From contig CAZMNF010000046.1 of NCBI GenBank assembly GCA_964567595.1, positions 1-15,015 on the forward strand: a stretch of DNA of 15,015 nucleotides, given 5' to 3'. The stretch comes from CAZMNF01 sp964567595. Its GTDB lineage: Bacteria; Bipolaricaulota; Bipolaricaulia; RBG-16-55-9. The first letter of the stretch is position 1; each line of letters starts with the position of its first letter. A program made the translations under genes and the position numbers. Shown here piece by piece: positions 6,425 to 13,737 of the stretch. The notes below the pieces were generated by a model that worked only from the letters and a program-made list of their open reading frames with translations, was not told where the DNA came from and did not search any database.

Positions 6425-7378
6425 TCAATCATTGAGCCGAATCCGGGGGTTGAGGTAGGCATAGAGGAGGTCCGCGGCCAGATTGGCCAACGCCACGCCC
6501 GTGACGATGACCATGGTGATCGCCTGAACGGTTGGCAGATCCCGGCGGTCGATGGCGTTGAGCAACAACAGCCCCAGCCCGCGGTAGTTGAACACGGCCT
6601 CGATGACGATGATGCCGCCGATAAGCCAGCCGATGCTGATGGCGATCACGGTGATGGTCGGCAACAGCGCGTTGCGCAGCACGTGCTTGCCAACGACGAC
6701 GCGCTGGGTCAGCCCCTTCAGCTCGGCGGTGCGCACGTAGGGCTTGCCGAGTTCCTCGATGACGCCGGCCCGCACGAGCCGAGCGACATACGCCAACAGC
6801 ACGAGCGTCGCCGTCAGCGCTGGAAGCACGAGCTGGGGCAGGGCTTCGAGGAAGGGCGCGTCGGCCGCGCCGGTGGCTGAGCTGGGCAACCAGCCGGTTC
6901 CATACGCCAAGATCTCGATGAAGACGAGCCCAGTGACGAACTCCGGTAGCCCCACCAGCGCCAGCGAACCGACGCTGACGGTGTGGTCCGGCCAGCGACC
7001 CTCATTCCGACCGGCCCACACCCCAAGTCCGATGGAGGCCGGCACCGCGATCACAAGCACCAACAGCGCCAATCGAAGCGAGCTGCCGAGCTTGGCCATC
7101 ACCATGGGCCGGATGTCGGGCTGGCCCGGAAACGCGTAGGCCTGGCCCCAGTCGCCGGTGACGAAGCCCCCGAGCCACCGGAGATACTGGACGGGCAAGG
7201 GCTCGTCGAGCCCGAGCTCGGCCCGCAGGTCGGCCACGGCCGTTGCGCTCGCCTCCCGGCCCAGCAGGATCCGGGCCACATCGCCGGGCACGAGCTGGAG
7301 CATGCTGAAGACCAGAATCGAGGTCAACAGCAGCGTCAGCACGAGAAATCCCAGACGCCGCAGCACGTAGCGACCCAT
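6425..7378 (-). CDS. DppB-like permease of a peptide/nickel-type ABC importer
   Basis: A 317-residue inner-membrane permease of the DppB/OppB family. It begins with the family's typical MGRYVLRRLGFLVLTLLLTS membrane helix, then the LVPGD...LG...LGLDEPLPVQYLRWL region that precedes the transport domain. About five further hydrophobic helices follow. The cytoplasmic EAA-type loop that docks on an ATPase is YVRTAELKG followed by HVLRNALLP (about 219-243). Its ATG overlaps the stop of the preceding fusion gene (TGATG at 7376-7380), so translation is probably coupled. In standard dpp/opp operons this gene comes directly after the binding protein; here it is last. Substrate cannot be read from the sequence: peptides, opines and nickel are all carried by this family. 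Confidence 0.93.
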   Translation of the reverse strand: MGRYVLRRLGFLVLTLLLTSILVFSMLQLVPGDVARILLGREASATAVADLRAELGLDEPLPVQYLRWLGGFVTGDWGQAYAFPGQPDIRPMVMAKLGSSLRLALLVLVIAVPASIGLGVWAGRNEGRWPDHTVSVGSLALVGLPEFVTGLVFIEILAYGTGWLPSSATGAADAPFLEALPQLVLPALTATLVLLAYVARLVRAGVIEELGKPYVRTAELKGLTQRVVVGKHVLRNALLPTITVIAISIGWLIGGIIVIEAVFNYRGLGLLLLNAIDRRDLPTVQAITMVIVTGVALANLAADLLYAYLNPRIRLND

Positions 7379-10300
7379 CAGGCCTCTCCCTCCGAGGTCG
7401 TCGAATCGGGCGGCGATTCGCTGTCGTCGGCGACGAACGAGGGTTGCTCCCGCTCGAGCTCCTCAAGCGGAATGTGGCAGGCGATGCGGCGCCCGTCGGC
7501 TGTCTCACGCACAGGTGGGGTTTTGTTCTCACAAATCGATCCGATGTAGCGCGGGCAGCGCGTGTGGAAGGGACAACCGCTCGGCACGTCCGTCGCGCTC
7601 GGGACCTCGCCCTCGAGCCGCACGCGCTGCGACGGCGGCGCGTGGGAAGCCAGCTGCGGCACCGACGACAGCAGCGCTTCGGTATAGGGATGATACGGGG
7701 GGTCAAAGAACGTCTCCCGACGTCCGAGGTCCATCAATTGACCGAGATAGATCACGGCGATCTCATCAGCCAGATACCCAACGATCGCTAGATCGTGCGA
7801 GATGAACAGATACGACCCGCCGTAATCGCGCTGCAGATCGGCCAAGAGATTGAGGATGCGCGACTGGACGCTGACGTCGAGGGCCGAGGTCGGCTCGTCG
7901 CAGACGACGAGCTCAGGCCGGGCGGCGAACGCCCGCGCGATGGCCACGCGCTGCTTCTCGCCGCCGCTGAGTTGGACGGGTAGACGGGGGGCGTACTCCG
8001 GCCCGAGCCGCACCCAGCTCAGCAGCTCGCCCACGCGCCGATCGGCCTCTTGGCGGGCCAGGCCCTGCAGCCGGCTGATCGGCCGGCGCAGGATCTCGCC
8101 GACGGTCTGGTAGGGATTGAGGGCTTCGTCAGGGCTCTGGGCGACCAGCTGGAGATGGCGCAGCATGTCAAGGCCGCGCTCGTCCAGCTCGGCCGGAAGC
8201 GCTTCGCCCCGTAGGGCCGTGTCGCCCCCCGTCCGTTGCACAAGCCCGAGGATCGTCCGGGCCAGGGTCGTCTTGCCGCTGCCGCTCTCGCCCACCAGTC
8301 CGAGCGTCTCACCCGGCTGAAGTCGGAGATCAATCCCGTCCACGGCCCGAACGAGCTGGCGAGGTGCCCGCTGCAGGAACTGGCCAAGGGACCGTCGCAC
8401 CGGGAAGTGGGTGCTCAGAGATTGGATGTCGAGCACGGGCTTCTCCGCCGAGCGGGGCGCCTCATCCGGGCTGTCCGGGCTGTCGCTTGTGTCGTCGGTG
8501 TCGGATGGGGCGGGCGCCCGGCTGCGAGCGCTGATCTCGGCGCGGGCGATGGCGCGCCAGCGGATGCAGCGGACCCGGCGGTCGGCGCCGGCCCCTGCAT
8601 CGGGATCCCTGCCGTCGATGCGTGCCAAGGGCGGAGGAGCAGCCCAGCACGCCTCGATCGCCACGGGGCAGCGCGGGGCGAACACACACCCCGATGGGCG
8701 CTCGCTCGGGGCCGGGATCCGCCCCCGCATCGAGGACAGACGCACGTCGCGCTTACGCTCACCCAGCCGGGGGACGCTGTCGATCAGGCCCTGGGTGTAG
8801 GGATGGCGCGGTCGGGCGTAGAGCGCCTCCGTGGGCGCTTCCTCCACGAGCTCGCCCGCATACAGCACGGCCACCCGGTCAGCCACGCGAGCGACCACGC
8901 CCAGATCGTGCGAGATGTAGAGCATGGCCGTGCCCCGCTCCGCGATGAGCTCCTCGATCAGATCGAGCACCGCAGCCTCGGTGGTGACATCAAGGCCCGT
9001 CGTCGGCTCGTCCATGATGAGCAGTCGGGGCGAGGTCGACAGCGCCATGGCGACCATCGCCCGTTGCTTCATTCCGCCGGAGAGCTGATGCGGGTAACTC
9101 TGGGCCACGCGGTCGGGATCCCCGATCCGCACGTCGCGCAGCAGCGTGCGGATGCGCTCGGCGATGGCGTCGTCGTCCCAGTCGGTGTGACGCTCGAGCA
9201 GCTCGGCGATCTGGGCCCCGACCCGCTGGGAGGGGTTGAGCGAGGCGGCCGGGTTCTGGGGCACAAACCCGATCGCCGCGCCCCACAACTCGCGCAGCTC
9301 GGCCATCCCGAGCGCCCGAATGTCGCGATCGTCGAACCGGATGGCGCCCTCACGGATTGATCCGTTGCTCGGCAGATACCGCAGCGCTGCCAACGCTAGG
9401 GTCGTCTTGCCGCTGCCGCTCTCGCCCACCAGTCCCAGCGTCTCGCCCGGTCGGATCGCGAGCGAGGCCTCCCGGACGGCATCGACGTCGGCTCCCTGGC
9501 TGCGATAGCTCACGGTCACCTCGCGCAGCTCCAGCAGCGGGCGTTCCTCGGAGTCCCGACTCGAGACCGTCGAGTAGGCGTCCTCGGGCGCAGAATCCGA
9601 GGATGTCGAGGATGCGGGGCTCGCAGCATGATCGTCCTCAGAGGCGTTGGGAGCGTGCCCGGATGCGCCGTGGGATTCCTCAACGTCAGATCCCTCGGAC
9701 GAAGCGGTCCCGGCGTCGGGCGCTGCGATGATCGCTTCGGGAGACTGGAGGATGCGCTTGAGCCCGTCGGCGAAGAGGTTGGTCCCGACGACCACAACCG
9801 AGATCGCTCCGGCCGGCGCAATGAGCCACCAGGGCGCGGTGCCAGTAAAATCCCGAGCGGCCTGGACCATAAGGCCCCAGTTGGGCGTGGGCGGCTGGAC
9901 GCCGACGCCGAGGAAGCCGAGCGAGGCGACCAGGAAGATCGCATAGGAGAACCGCAACGCCGCCTCCACCGACAACGCCGGCAGCACGCTCGGCAGGATC
10001 TCACGCCTCAGAATGAACGCCGTCGACTCGCCCTGCAGCCGGGCGGTCTCCACGTAGTCGCGCGTCTTGATCGCCAGGACGTCGCTGCGGACCACACGCG
10101 CGACGATCGGGACGTAGACGACCGCGATCACCAACAGCACGCTCGCCTGCGACGGCCCGAGCGTGCCGACCAACAGCAGCGCCAACAGCAGGGCCGGAAT
10201 GGCCAGAATGCTGTCGAAGATCCGCATGACGATCTCGTCGAACCAGCCGCCCCAGTAGCCCGACAGCAGCCCGAGGCCGGTCCCGAGCATCACGGCCACG

Positions 10301-10656
10301 AGCGTGCCGATCCCGGCCGAGGCGAGGATGCTTTGGGAGCCGATCATGACCCGGCTGAACACGTCGCGTCCGAATCGATCCGTGCCGAAGGGATGCTCGG
10401 CCGAGGGCGGCTGCAACGCGGCCCCGAAGTTCTGCTCGGTCGCGGTGAAGGGAGCGATCCAGGGGGCGAAGAGCGCCATGATGACAAAGAGCCCCACCAC
10501 CGACGTCCCGAACCCCGACATGGGGTGTCGATAGAGGCGTCCGAGCACGCGCCCGCCCCATTGCAGGACGCGGCGGATCGCCCGCCCGACCCGTCGGACC
10601 AGCGAAGCGGGCACCGACGACGTGCTGTCGGCACCCGCGCCGGTCGCGTCTGCCAT
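7378..10656 (-). CDS. Triple fusion: DppC-like permease + DppD-like ATPase + DppF-like ATPase
   Basis: A 1092-residue protein combining three normally separate importer subunits. Residues 45-305 are a DppC-type permease with about six helices and an EAA loop (YVETARLQG to ILPSVLPA, 201-227). An acidic, Ser/Ala-rich linker (about 310-372) leads to ATPase 1: Walker A GESGSGKTT 411-419, signature LSGGMKQR 525-532, Walker B LLIMDEP 545-551, switch H583, then the peptide-importer tail HPYTQGL with cysteines C657, C663, C670 and C697. A second acidic linker (about 711-738) leads to ATPase 2: Walker A 789-797, LSGGEKQR 896-903, LVVCDEP 916-922, H954, tail cysteines C1028, C1034, C1042, C1060. Similar Cys clusters in DppD proteins are known to bind [4Fe-4S]. 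All ATPase motifs are intact. There is no stop or frameshift between the parts. The ATG lies 23 nt after the binding-protein stop, with GGAGAGGA about 14 nt upstream. Confidence 0.93.
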   Translation of the reverse strand: MADATGAGADSTSSVPASLVRRVGRAIRRVLQWGGRVLGRLYRHPMSGFGTSVVGLFVIMALFAPWIAPFTATEQNFGAALQPPSAEHPFGTDRFGRDVFSRVMIGSQSILASAGIGTLVAVMLGTGLGLLSGYWGGWFDEIVMRIFDSILAIPALLLALLLVGTLGPSQASVLLVIAVVYVPIVARVVRSDVLAIKTRDYVETARLQGESTAFILRREILPSVLPALSVEAALRFSYAIFLVASLGFLGVGVQPPTPNWGLMVQAARDFTGTAPWWLIAPAGAISVVVVGTNLFADGLKRILQSPEAIIAAPDAGTASSEGSDVEESHGASGHAPNASEDDHAASPASSTSSDSAPEDAYSTVSSRDSEERPLLELREVTVSYRSQGADVDAVREASLAIRPGETLGLVGESGSGKTTLALAALRYLPSNGSIREGAIRFDDRDIRALGMAELRELWGAAIGFVPQNPAASLNPSQRVGAQIAELLERHTDWDDDAIAERIRTLLRDVRIGDPDRVAQSYPHQLSGGMKQRAMVAMALSTSPRLLIMDEPTTGLDVTTEAAVLDLIEELIAERGTAMLYISHDLGVVARVADRVAVLYAGELVEEAPTEALYARPRHPYTQGLIDSVPRLGERKRDVRLSSMRGRIPAPSERPSGCVFAPRCPVAIEACWAAPPPLARIDGRDPDAGAGADRRVRCIRWRAIARAEISARSRAPAPSDTDDTSDSPDSPDEAPRSAEKPVLDIQSLSTHFPVRRSLGQFLQRAPRQLVRAVDGIDLRLQPGETLGLVGESGSGKTTLARTILGLVQRTGGDTALRGEALPAELDERGLDMLRHLQLVAQSPDEALNPYQTVGEILRRPISRLQGLARQEADRRVGELLSWVRLGPEYAPRLPVQLSGGEKQRVAIARAFAARPELVVCDEPTSALDVSVQSRILNLLADLQRDYGGSYLFISHDLAIVGYLADEIAVIYLGQLMDLGRRETFFDPPYHPYTEALLSSVPQLASHAPPSQRVRLEGEVPSATDVPSGCPFHTRCPRYIGSICENKTPPVRETADGRRIACHIPLEELEREQPSFVADDSESPPDSTTSEGEA
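8264..8316. repeat. Direct repeat copy A: P-loop coding segment of ATPase 2
   Basis: This 53-bp stretch matches 9398-9450 at 51 of 53 bases, including 38 consecutive identical ones. Both copies encode the same PGETLGLVGESGSGKTTL peptide with almost identical codons. It is part of the coding sequence, not a mobile element. Confidence 0.8.
9398..9450. repeat. Direct repeat copy B: P-loop coding segment of ATPase 1
   Basis: Partner of 8264-8316. It differs from that copy at two bases, both silent. The surrounding ATPase sequences are much more divergent. Confidence 0.8.
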
Positions 10657-10679
10657 GGTTGCTCAGCGGGTCCTCTCCA

Positions 10680-12209
10680 TCAGGCGGTGCGGACGGGACG
10701 GAAGTCGGTCCGGCCGGGGAACGGCTTCAAGTTGAAGCCGGTGAAGCCCTCCCGCAGCGCGGCCGTGGCCGGGAAGAAGTACGGCACGACCATGGGGACC
10801 TCCTCGATGCAGATCCGCTGGATCTCGGCGTACGCCCGACGGCGCTCGGCCTCGTCGTCGGTCGTTCCGGCGATCTCAGCCTGGCGATCCATCTCGTCGT
10901 TGCAGAACTTGGTCTCGTTCCACTTGGCCCCACAAACGAGCATGACGTCGACGTAGAACTGCGGGATCGGCCGATGGCCCCAGCCGGTGATGCCGAAGGT
11001 CGTCTCCAGCCATTGGCCCTCGCCGTAGTAGATGCTCTCCGGCTGCAGTTGGATGTTGATGTCGAAGCCGGCCTCGCCCCACTGTTCTTGCAGCACTTGG
11101 GCGAAGTCGGGCCGGTTGCCGGAGTTGGGCAGGTCCAGCGTCAGCTCCAGGCCGTTGGGATGGCCCGCCTCCCGTAGGAGCTGGCGGGCCCGTTCCGGGT
11201 CACGTCCCGGCAGTGCGGTCTCGTCGGTGAAATAGTCCTTGTAGGTTGGCCCGATCGGGCTGTCGCGGCCCTCGCCGCCGATGCCGAGCAGGACGAAGTC
11301 CAAGATGGCCTGTCGATCCGTCGCGACCTTCATCGCCTCGACGACCTTGGGGTTGTTGCCCGGCTCACGGTCCGCTCGCAGCCGGACGACGTCGAACTGG
11401 TTGGTCGGGATGTCGATCGTCTGCAGGCCCGAGCGGCCCTGGAGGTTCTGCAGCTGGGCGTTGGAGATGCGCCAGACGAGATCGCTCTGCCCGCCCCGGA
11501 CGGCCGCGATGGCAGCGGTCTGATCATCGAAGAACTGCAGCTCCATCGCGTCGAGACGGGGCTGACCTTCGAGGAAGTAGTTCTCATTGGCCACGAGCGA
11601 GACCCCGTCGTCGAAGTCGGCATTCTCGACCCGGAACGGGCCGGTGCCGTTGAACTCGACCAGATCCGTCACGCCTTCGGGCACGACGACGGCATGGTTG
11701 TCGCTCAGGTCAAAGAGAAAGAACGGGTTGCGCTCAGCCAACTGGAAGGTGACTTCTCGATCGCCGGTGGCTTCCATATCGGTGATGTTGGCGAATAAAT
11801 CGGCCGTGGCACCGCCGACCTCGGGATCGCGCAGCCGCTCGAACGTCCAGACGACATCGCTCGGGCTCAGGGGGCTGCCGTCGTGGAAGCGCACGCCCTC
11901 CGCCAGCTCGAACCGATAGGTCCGGCCGTCGTCGCTGATCGTCCAGTCGCGCGCCAGGCGGGGCTGGATGCGGTTGGCGGCGTCGATGTCCACGAGGTAG
12001 TCGTAGACGTTATTGGCAAAGTTGATCTCGCTCTCGGCGGAGATAAAAGCCGGGTCGGTCTGCTGGATCGGCTGTTCCGCCAGGCGCAGGGTGTTCTGCT
12101 CGACCTGATGGAGGCGGCGGGGGGCCGAGAAAAGTCGGGAGCTCGCCATCGGTCCCAAAACGAGGGCTGATCCGAGTGCACGCAACGCGGTCCGTCGCGT
12201 CAGTTGCAT
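10680..12209 (-). CDS. Family-5 solute-binding protein of the ABC importer, Tat-exported
   Basis: A 509-residue extracytoplasmic binding protein of the peptide/nickel family (SBP_bac_5). The N-terminus MQLTRRTALRALGSALVLG has a twin arginine (R5-R6) before a hydrophobic core, a Tat-type signal, with possible cleavage near residues 28-30. There is no lipobox cysteine, so it is probably not a lipoprotein. Family features are the DGRTYRFELAEGVRFHDG and SPSDVVWTFERLRDP stretches (93-129) and a long bilobal body ending near VPYFFPATAALREGF. The ATG has a near-perfect AAGGAGG four bases upstream, the strongest ribosome site in the window, fitting the need for excess binding protein. It starts the ABC operon, followed 23 nt later by the CDF fusion. 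Ligand unknown. Confidence 0.93.
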   Translation of the reverse strand: MQLTRRTALRALGSALVLGPMASSRLFSAPRRLHQVEQNTLRLAEQPIQQTDPAFISAESEINFANNVYDYLVDIDAANRIQPRLARDWTISDDGRTYRFELAEGVRFHDGSPLSPSDVVWTFERLRDPEVGGATADLFANITDMEATGDREVTFQLAERNPFFLFDLSDNHAVVVPEGVTDLVEFNGTGPFRVENADFDDGVSLVANENYFLEGQPRLDAMELQFFDDQTAAIAAVRGGQSDLVWRISNAQLQNLQGRSGLQTIDIPTNQFDVVRLRADREPGNNPKVVEAMKVATDRQAILDFVLLGIGGEGRDSPIGPTYKDYFTDETALPGRDPERARQLLREAGHPNGLELTLDLPNSGNRPDFAQVLQEQWGEAGFDINIQLQPESIYYGEGQWLETTFGITGWGHRPIPQFYVDVMLVCGAKWNETKFCNDEMDRQAEIAGTTDDEAERRRAYAEIQRICIEEVPMVVPYFFPATAALREGFTGFNLKPFPGRTDFRPVRTA

Positions 12210-12367
12210 GGTTCCTCCTTGCGAATGCTTTTAGCGGTTGACGAGGAAGGCTGGAGCGGTTGCCGGCTCCAGGTATGTCAGAAGGGGCGGGCGAAGCCCG
12301 TTATCGCCGGTCGATCGTGATTGGCGCGGCGCCATGGCTACCGCATGCGTCGCCAATGCCTGCATAC
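12210..12367 (-). promoter_or_regulatory. Structured 5' leader of the ABC importer operon
   Basis: From the predicted start near 12367 to the ATG the leader is about 158 nt. In transcript order it contains ATTGGCG pairing with CGCCAAT (12357-12320), CGGGC pairing with GCCCG around TTC (12300-12288), and CTGGAGC pairing with GCTCCAG around 8 nt (12272-12251). A TTCCTC (12248-12243) can also pair with GAGGAA (12217-12212), which overlaps the ribosome site. It could be a cis-regulatory RNA, protein operators, or chance GC-rich pairing. It matches no riboswitch I know. Confidence 0.4.
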
Positions 12368-12373
12368 CGTCGC

Positions 12374-12402
12374 ATTCTAAGCGGACGGACACATGCGTTC
12401 AA
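12374..12402 (-). promoter_or_regulatory. Predicted promoter of the ABC importer operon
   Basis: On the minus strand TTGAAC (12402-12397), exactly 17 nt, then TAGAAT (12379-12374; five of six matches to TATAAT). It begins ten bases beyond the wecB stop and implies independent transcription of the transporter. Confidence 0.5.
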
Positions 12403-12411
12403 ATGGGCCCG

Positions 12412-13536
12412 TCACCCCTGCGATGCGAACGCGCCCTCCAAGGCCCGCACGATCCGCGCCGCCGCGTGCCCGTCGCCGAAGGGGTTCGGCGCGCGGGCCA
12501 TGCGCGCATGCGCGTCGGGATCGTCCAACACCTGCGAGGTGGCCTCCACGATGCCGTCGATATCGGTCCCGACGAGTCGACCGGCGCCGGCCTCGATCAC
12601 CTCGGGGCGTTCGGTCGCGCGGCGCATGACGAGCACGGGAACGTCCAGCGCCGGTGCTTCCTCCTGGATGCCGCCGGAGTCGGTCAGGACGACGTGCGCG
12701 CGGCTGAGCAGCTTGACAAACTCGAGATAGGGCAGGGGATCGATGAGCCGGATCCGCTCCACCCCGCCGATCCGTTCGCACACGGGCACGCGGACGTGGG
12801 GATTGAGGTGGACGGGATAGACGATCTCCACGTCGTCGCGCTCGCTTGCCAGGCGACGCAGCGCGTGGCAGATGCTGTCCAAGTCGGCCCCGAAGCTCTC
12901 GCGGCGGTGGGCGGTGACGAGGATAAGCCGTCGGTCGCCCTCCGGCTCGATGGGCACCTCGACCTCGTCCAGGCGCGGATCGTCGACGGCGTCTAGCATG
13001 GCGTCGATGGCCGTGTTGCCCGTGACCCAGATGCGCGAGTCGGGTCGCCCCTCGCCGATCAGATGGGCGCGCGCGTCGTCGGTGGGCGCGAAGAGATAGT
13101 CCGACATGGCGTCCACCAGTCGGCGGTGCATCTCCTCGGGAAACGGGTTGCCCCGATCGCCGGAACGGAGCCCCGCCTCCACGTGGGCAATCGGGGTCCG
13201 TTCGTAGAACGCGGCCAAGGCCGCCGCGAACGCCGTCGTCGTGTCCCCTTGAACCACGACGACGTCGGGTCGTTCCTGATCCAGCACCGCTCGGAGCTTG
13301 CTCAGCATCGCTGACGTCAAGTCGGGCAGCGTCTGATCCGGGGCCATCACCTCCAGGTCCCAGTCCGGCTCGATGCCGAAGACCCCGAGGAAGGGGGCGA
13401 TGAGCTCGCGGTGCTGGCCCGTGACACAGACCCGCGAGACGAACGCCCCGGCGGCCTGCAGCTCGCGAAGCACCGACGCCAGCTTCACTGCCTCTGGCCG
13501 GGTGCCCAGAATCGTCAAGGCGCTGATGGCGTCCAT
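12412..13536 (-). CDS. wecB: UDP-N-acetylglucosamine 2-epimerase (non-hydrolysing)
   Basis: A 374-residue cytoplasmic GT-B-fold enzyme that interconverts UDP-GlcNAc and UDP-ManNAc, supplying ManNAc units for surface polysaccharides or wall polymers. Length matches E. coli WecB (376). Motifs in order: GTRPEAVK (R13), QGDTTTAFA (D98), HVEAGLRSGDR (E120), NPFPEEMHRR (E134), TGNTAIDAM, VTAHRRESFG (H210), LTDSGGIQEEAP and RRATERPEVIEAG. The Arg, Asp, both Glu and His positions correspond to the active-site residues known for the E. coli enzyme, so it should be active. The ATG lacks a good ribosome site, and the predicted -10 ends nine bases upstream, suggesting a near-leaderless mRNA. It stands divergent from the riboswitch-protease gene. 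Confidence 0.95.
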   Translation of the reverse strand: MDAISALTILGTRPEAVKLASVLRELQAAGAFVSRVCVTGQHRELIAPFLGVFGIEPDWDLEVMAPDQTLPDLTSAMLSKLRAVLDQERPDVVVVQGDTTTAFAAALAAFYERTPIAHVEAGLRSGDRGNPFPEEMHRRLVDAMSDYLFAPTDDARAHLIGEGRPDSRIWVTGNTAIDAMLDAVDDPRLDEVEVPIEPEGDRRLILVTAHRRESFGADLDSICHALRRLASERDDVEIVYPVHLNPHVRVPVCERIGGVERIRLIDPLPYLEFVKLLSRAHVVLTDSGGIQEEAPALDVPVLVMRRATERPEVIEAGAGRLVGTDIDGIVEATSQVLDDPDAHARMARAPNPFGDGHAAARIVRALEGAFASQG

Positions 13537-13545
13537 CGCCCATCC

Positions 13546-13574
13546 AGTCTAGCGCACGCCCGAGACCTCCCCAA
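13546..13574 (-). promoter_or_regulatory. Predicted wecB promoter, near-leaderless
   Basis: On the minus strand TTGGGG (13574-13569), 17 nt, TAGACT (13551-13546). Transcription would start around 13539, about three bases before the wecB ATG at 13536. The -35 is weak, so confidence is modest. Confidence 0.35.
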
Positions 13575-13600
13575 GCGTCGGTGTTTGTCACGGCGAGCAC

Positions 13601-13629
13601 TTGACTATCAGGAAAGATAATGTTAAAAA
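13601..13629 (+). promoter_or_regulatory. Predicted promoter of the riboswitch-protease gene
   Basis: TTGACT (13601-13606; five of six matches), a 17-nt spacer and TAAAAA (13624-13629). The start near 13636 lies just upstream of the aptamer, so nearly the whole leader is riboswitch. Confidence 0.5.
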
Positions 13630-13647
13630 TTAGTAGCGGAGGTGAAA

Positions 13648-13734
13648 TCGGCCCCGACAGGGCAAACCCGTTGAGAAACGGGGACGCAAAGCCACGGGTC
13701 CCGCCAACATCGGGATAGCCGGGTTGCCGAAGGG
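13648..13734 (+). promoter_or_regulatory. Cyclic-di-GMP-I (GEMM-I) riboswitch
   Basis: All hallmark elements of the class-I c-di-GMP aptamer are present. P1 is TCGGC (13648-13652) with GCCGA (13726-13730). ACAGGGCAAACC follows, then a P2 stem of CCCGTT with AACGGG closed by a GAGA (GNRA) tetraloop at 13673-13676. Next come the highly conserved GGGACGCAAAGCC (13681-13693), a P3 arm with TCCCG/CGGGA (13699-13715), and the 3' ATAGCCGGGTTGCCG. The G run at the ligand-contact position argues for c-di-GMP and against the cGAMP-selective variants, which carry A there. The ribosome site AAGGG (13730-13734) touches P1, three bases before the ATG, so control of translation initiation is likely. Whether ligand turns the gene on or off cannot be decided by eye. 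Confidence 0.93.
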
Positions 13735-13737
13735 CAC

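Noticed and set aside
8236..9360. 374-codon plus-strand frame opposite the ATPase domains
   Set aside because: Antisense shadow of the ABC fusion; no ribosome site, signal or domain.
9628..10956. 442-codon plus-strand frame opposite the permease part of the fusion
   Set aside because: Product is almost all Arg, Gly, Pro, Asp and His and spans a gene boundary on the other strand; typical shadow.
12377..13600. 407-codon minus-strand frame overlapping wecB in another frame
   Set aside because: Arg/Gly-rich out-of-frame translation of wecB, whose own frame has every family motif.
13648..13734. cGAMP-selective GEMM variant
   Set aside because: Those variants carry A at the ligand-contact purine where this sequence has G within GGG, so c-di-GMP is the better call; binding was not tested.
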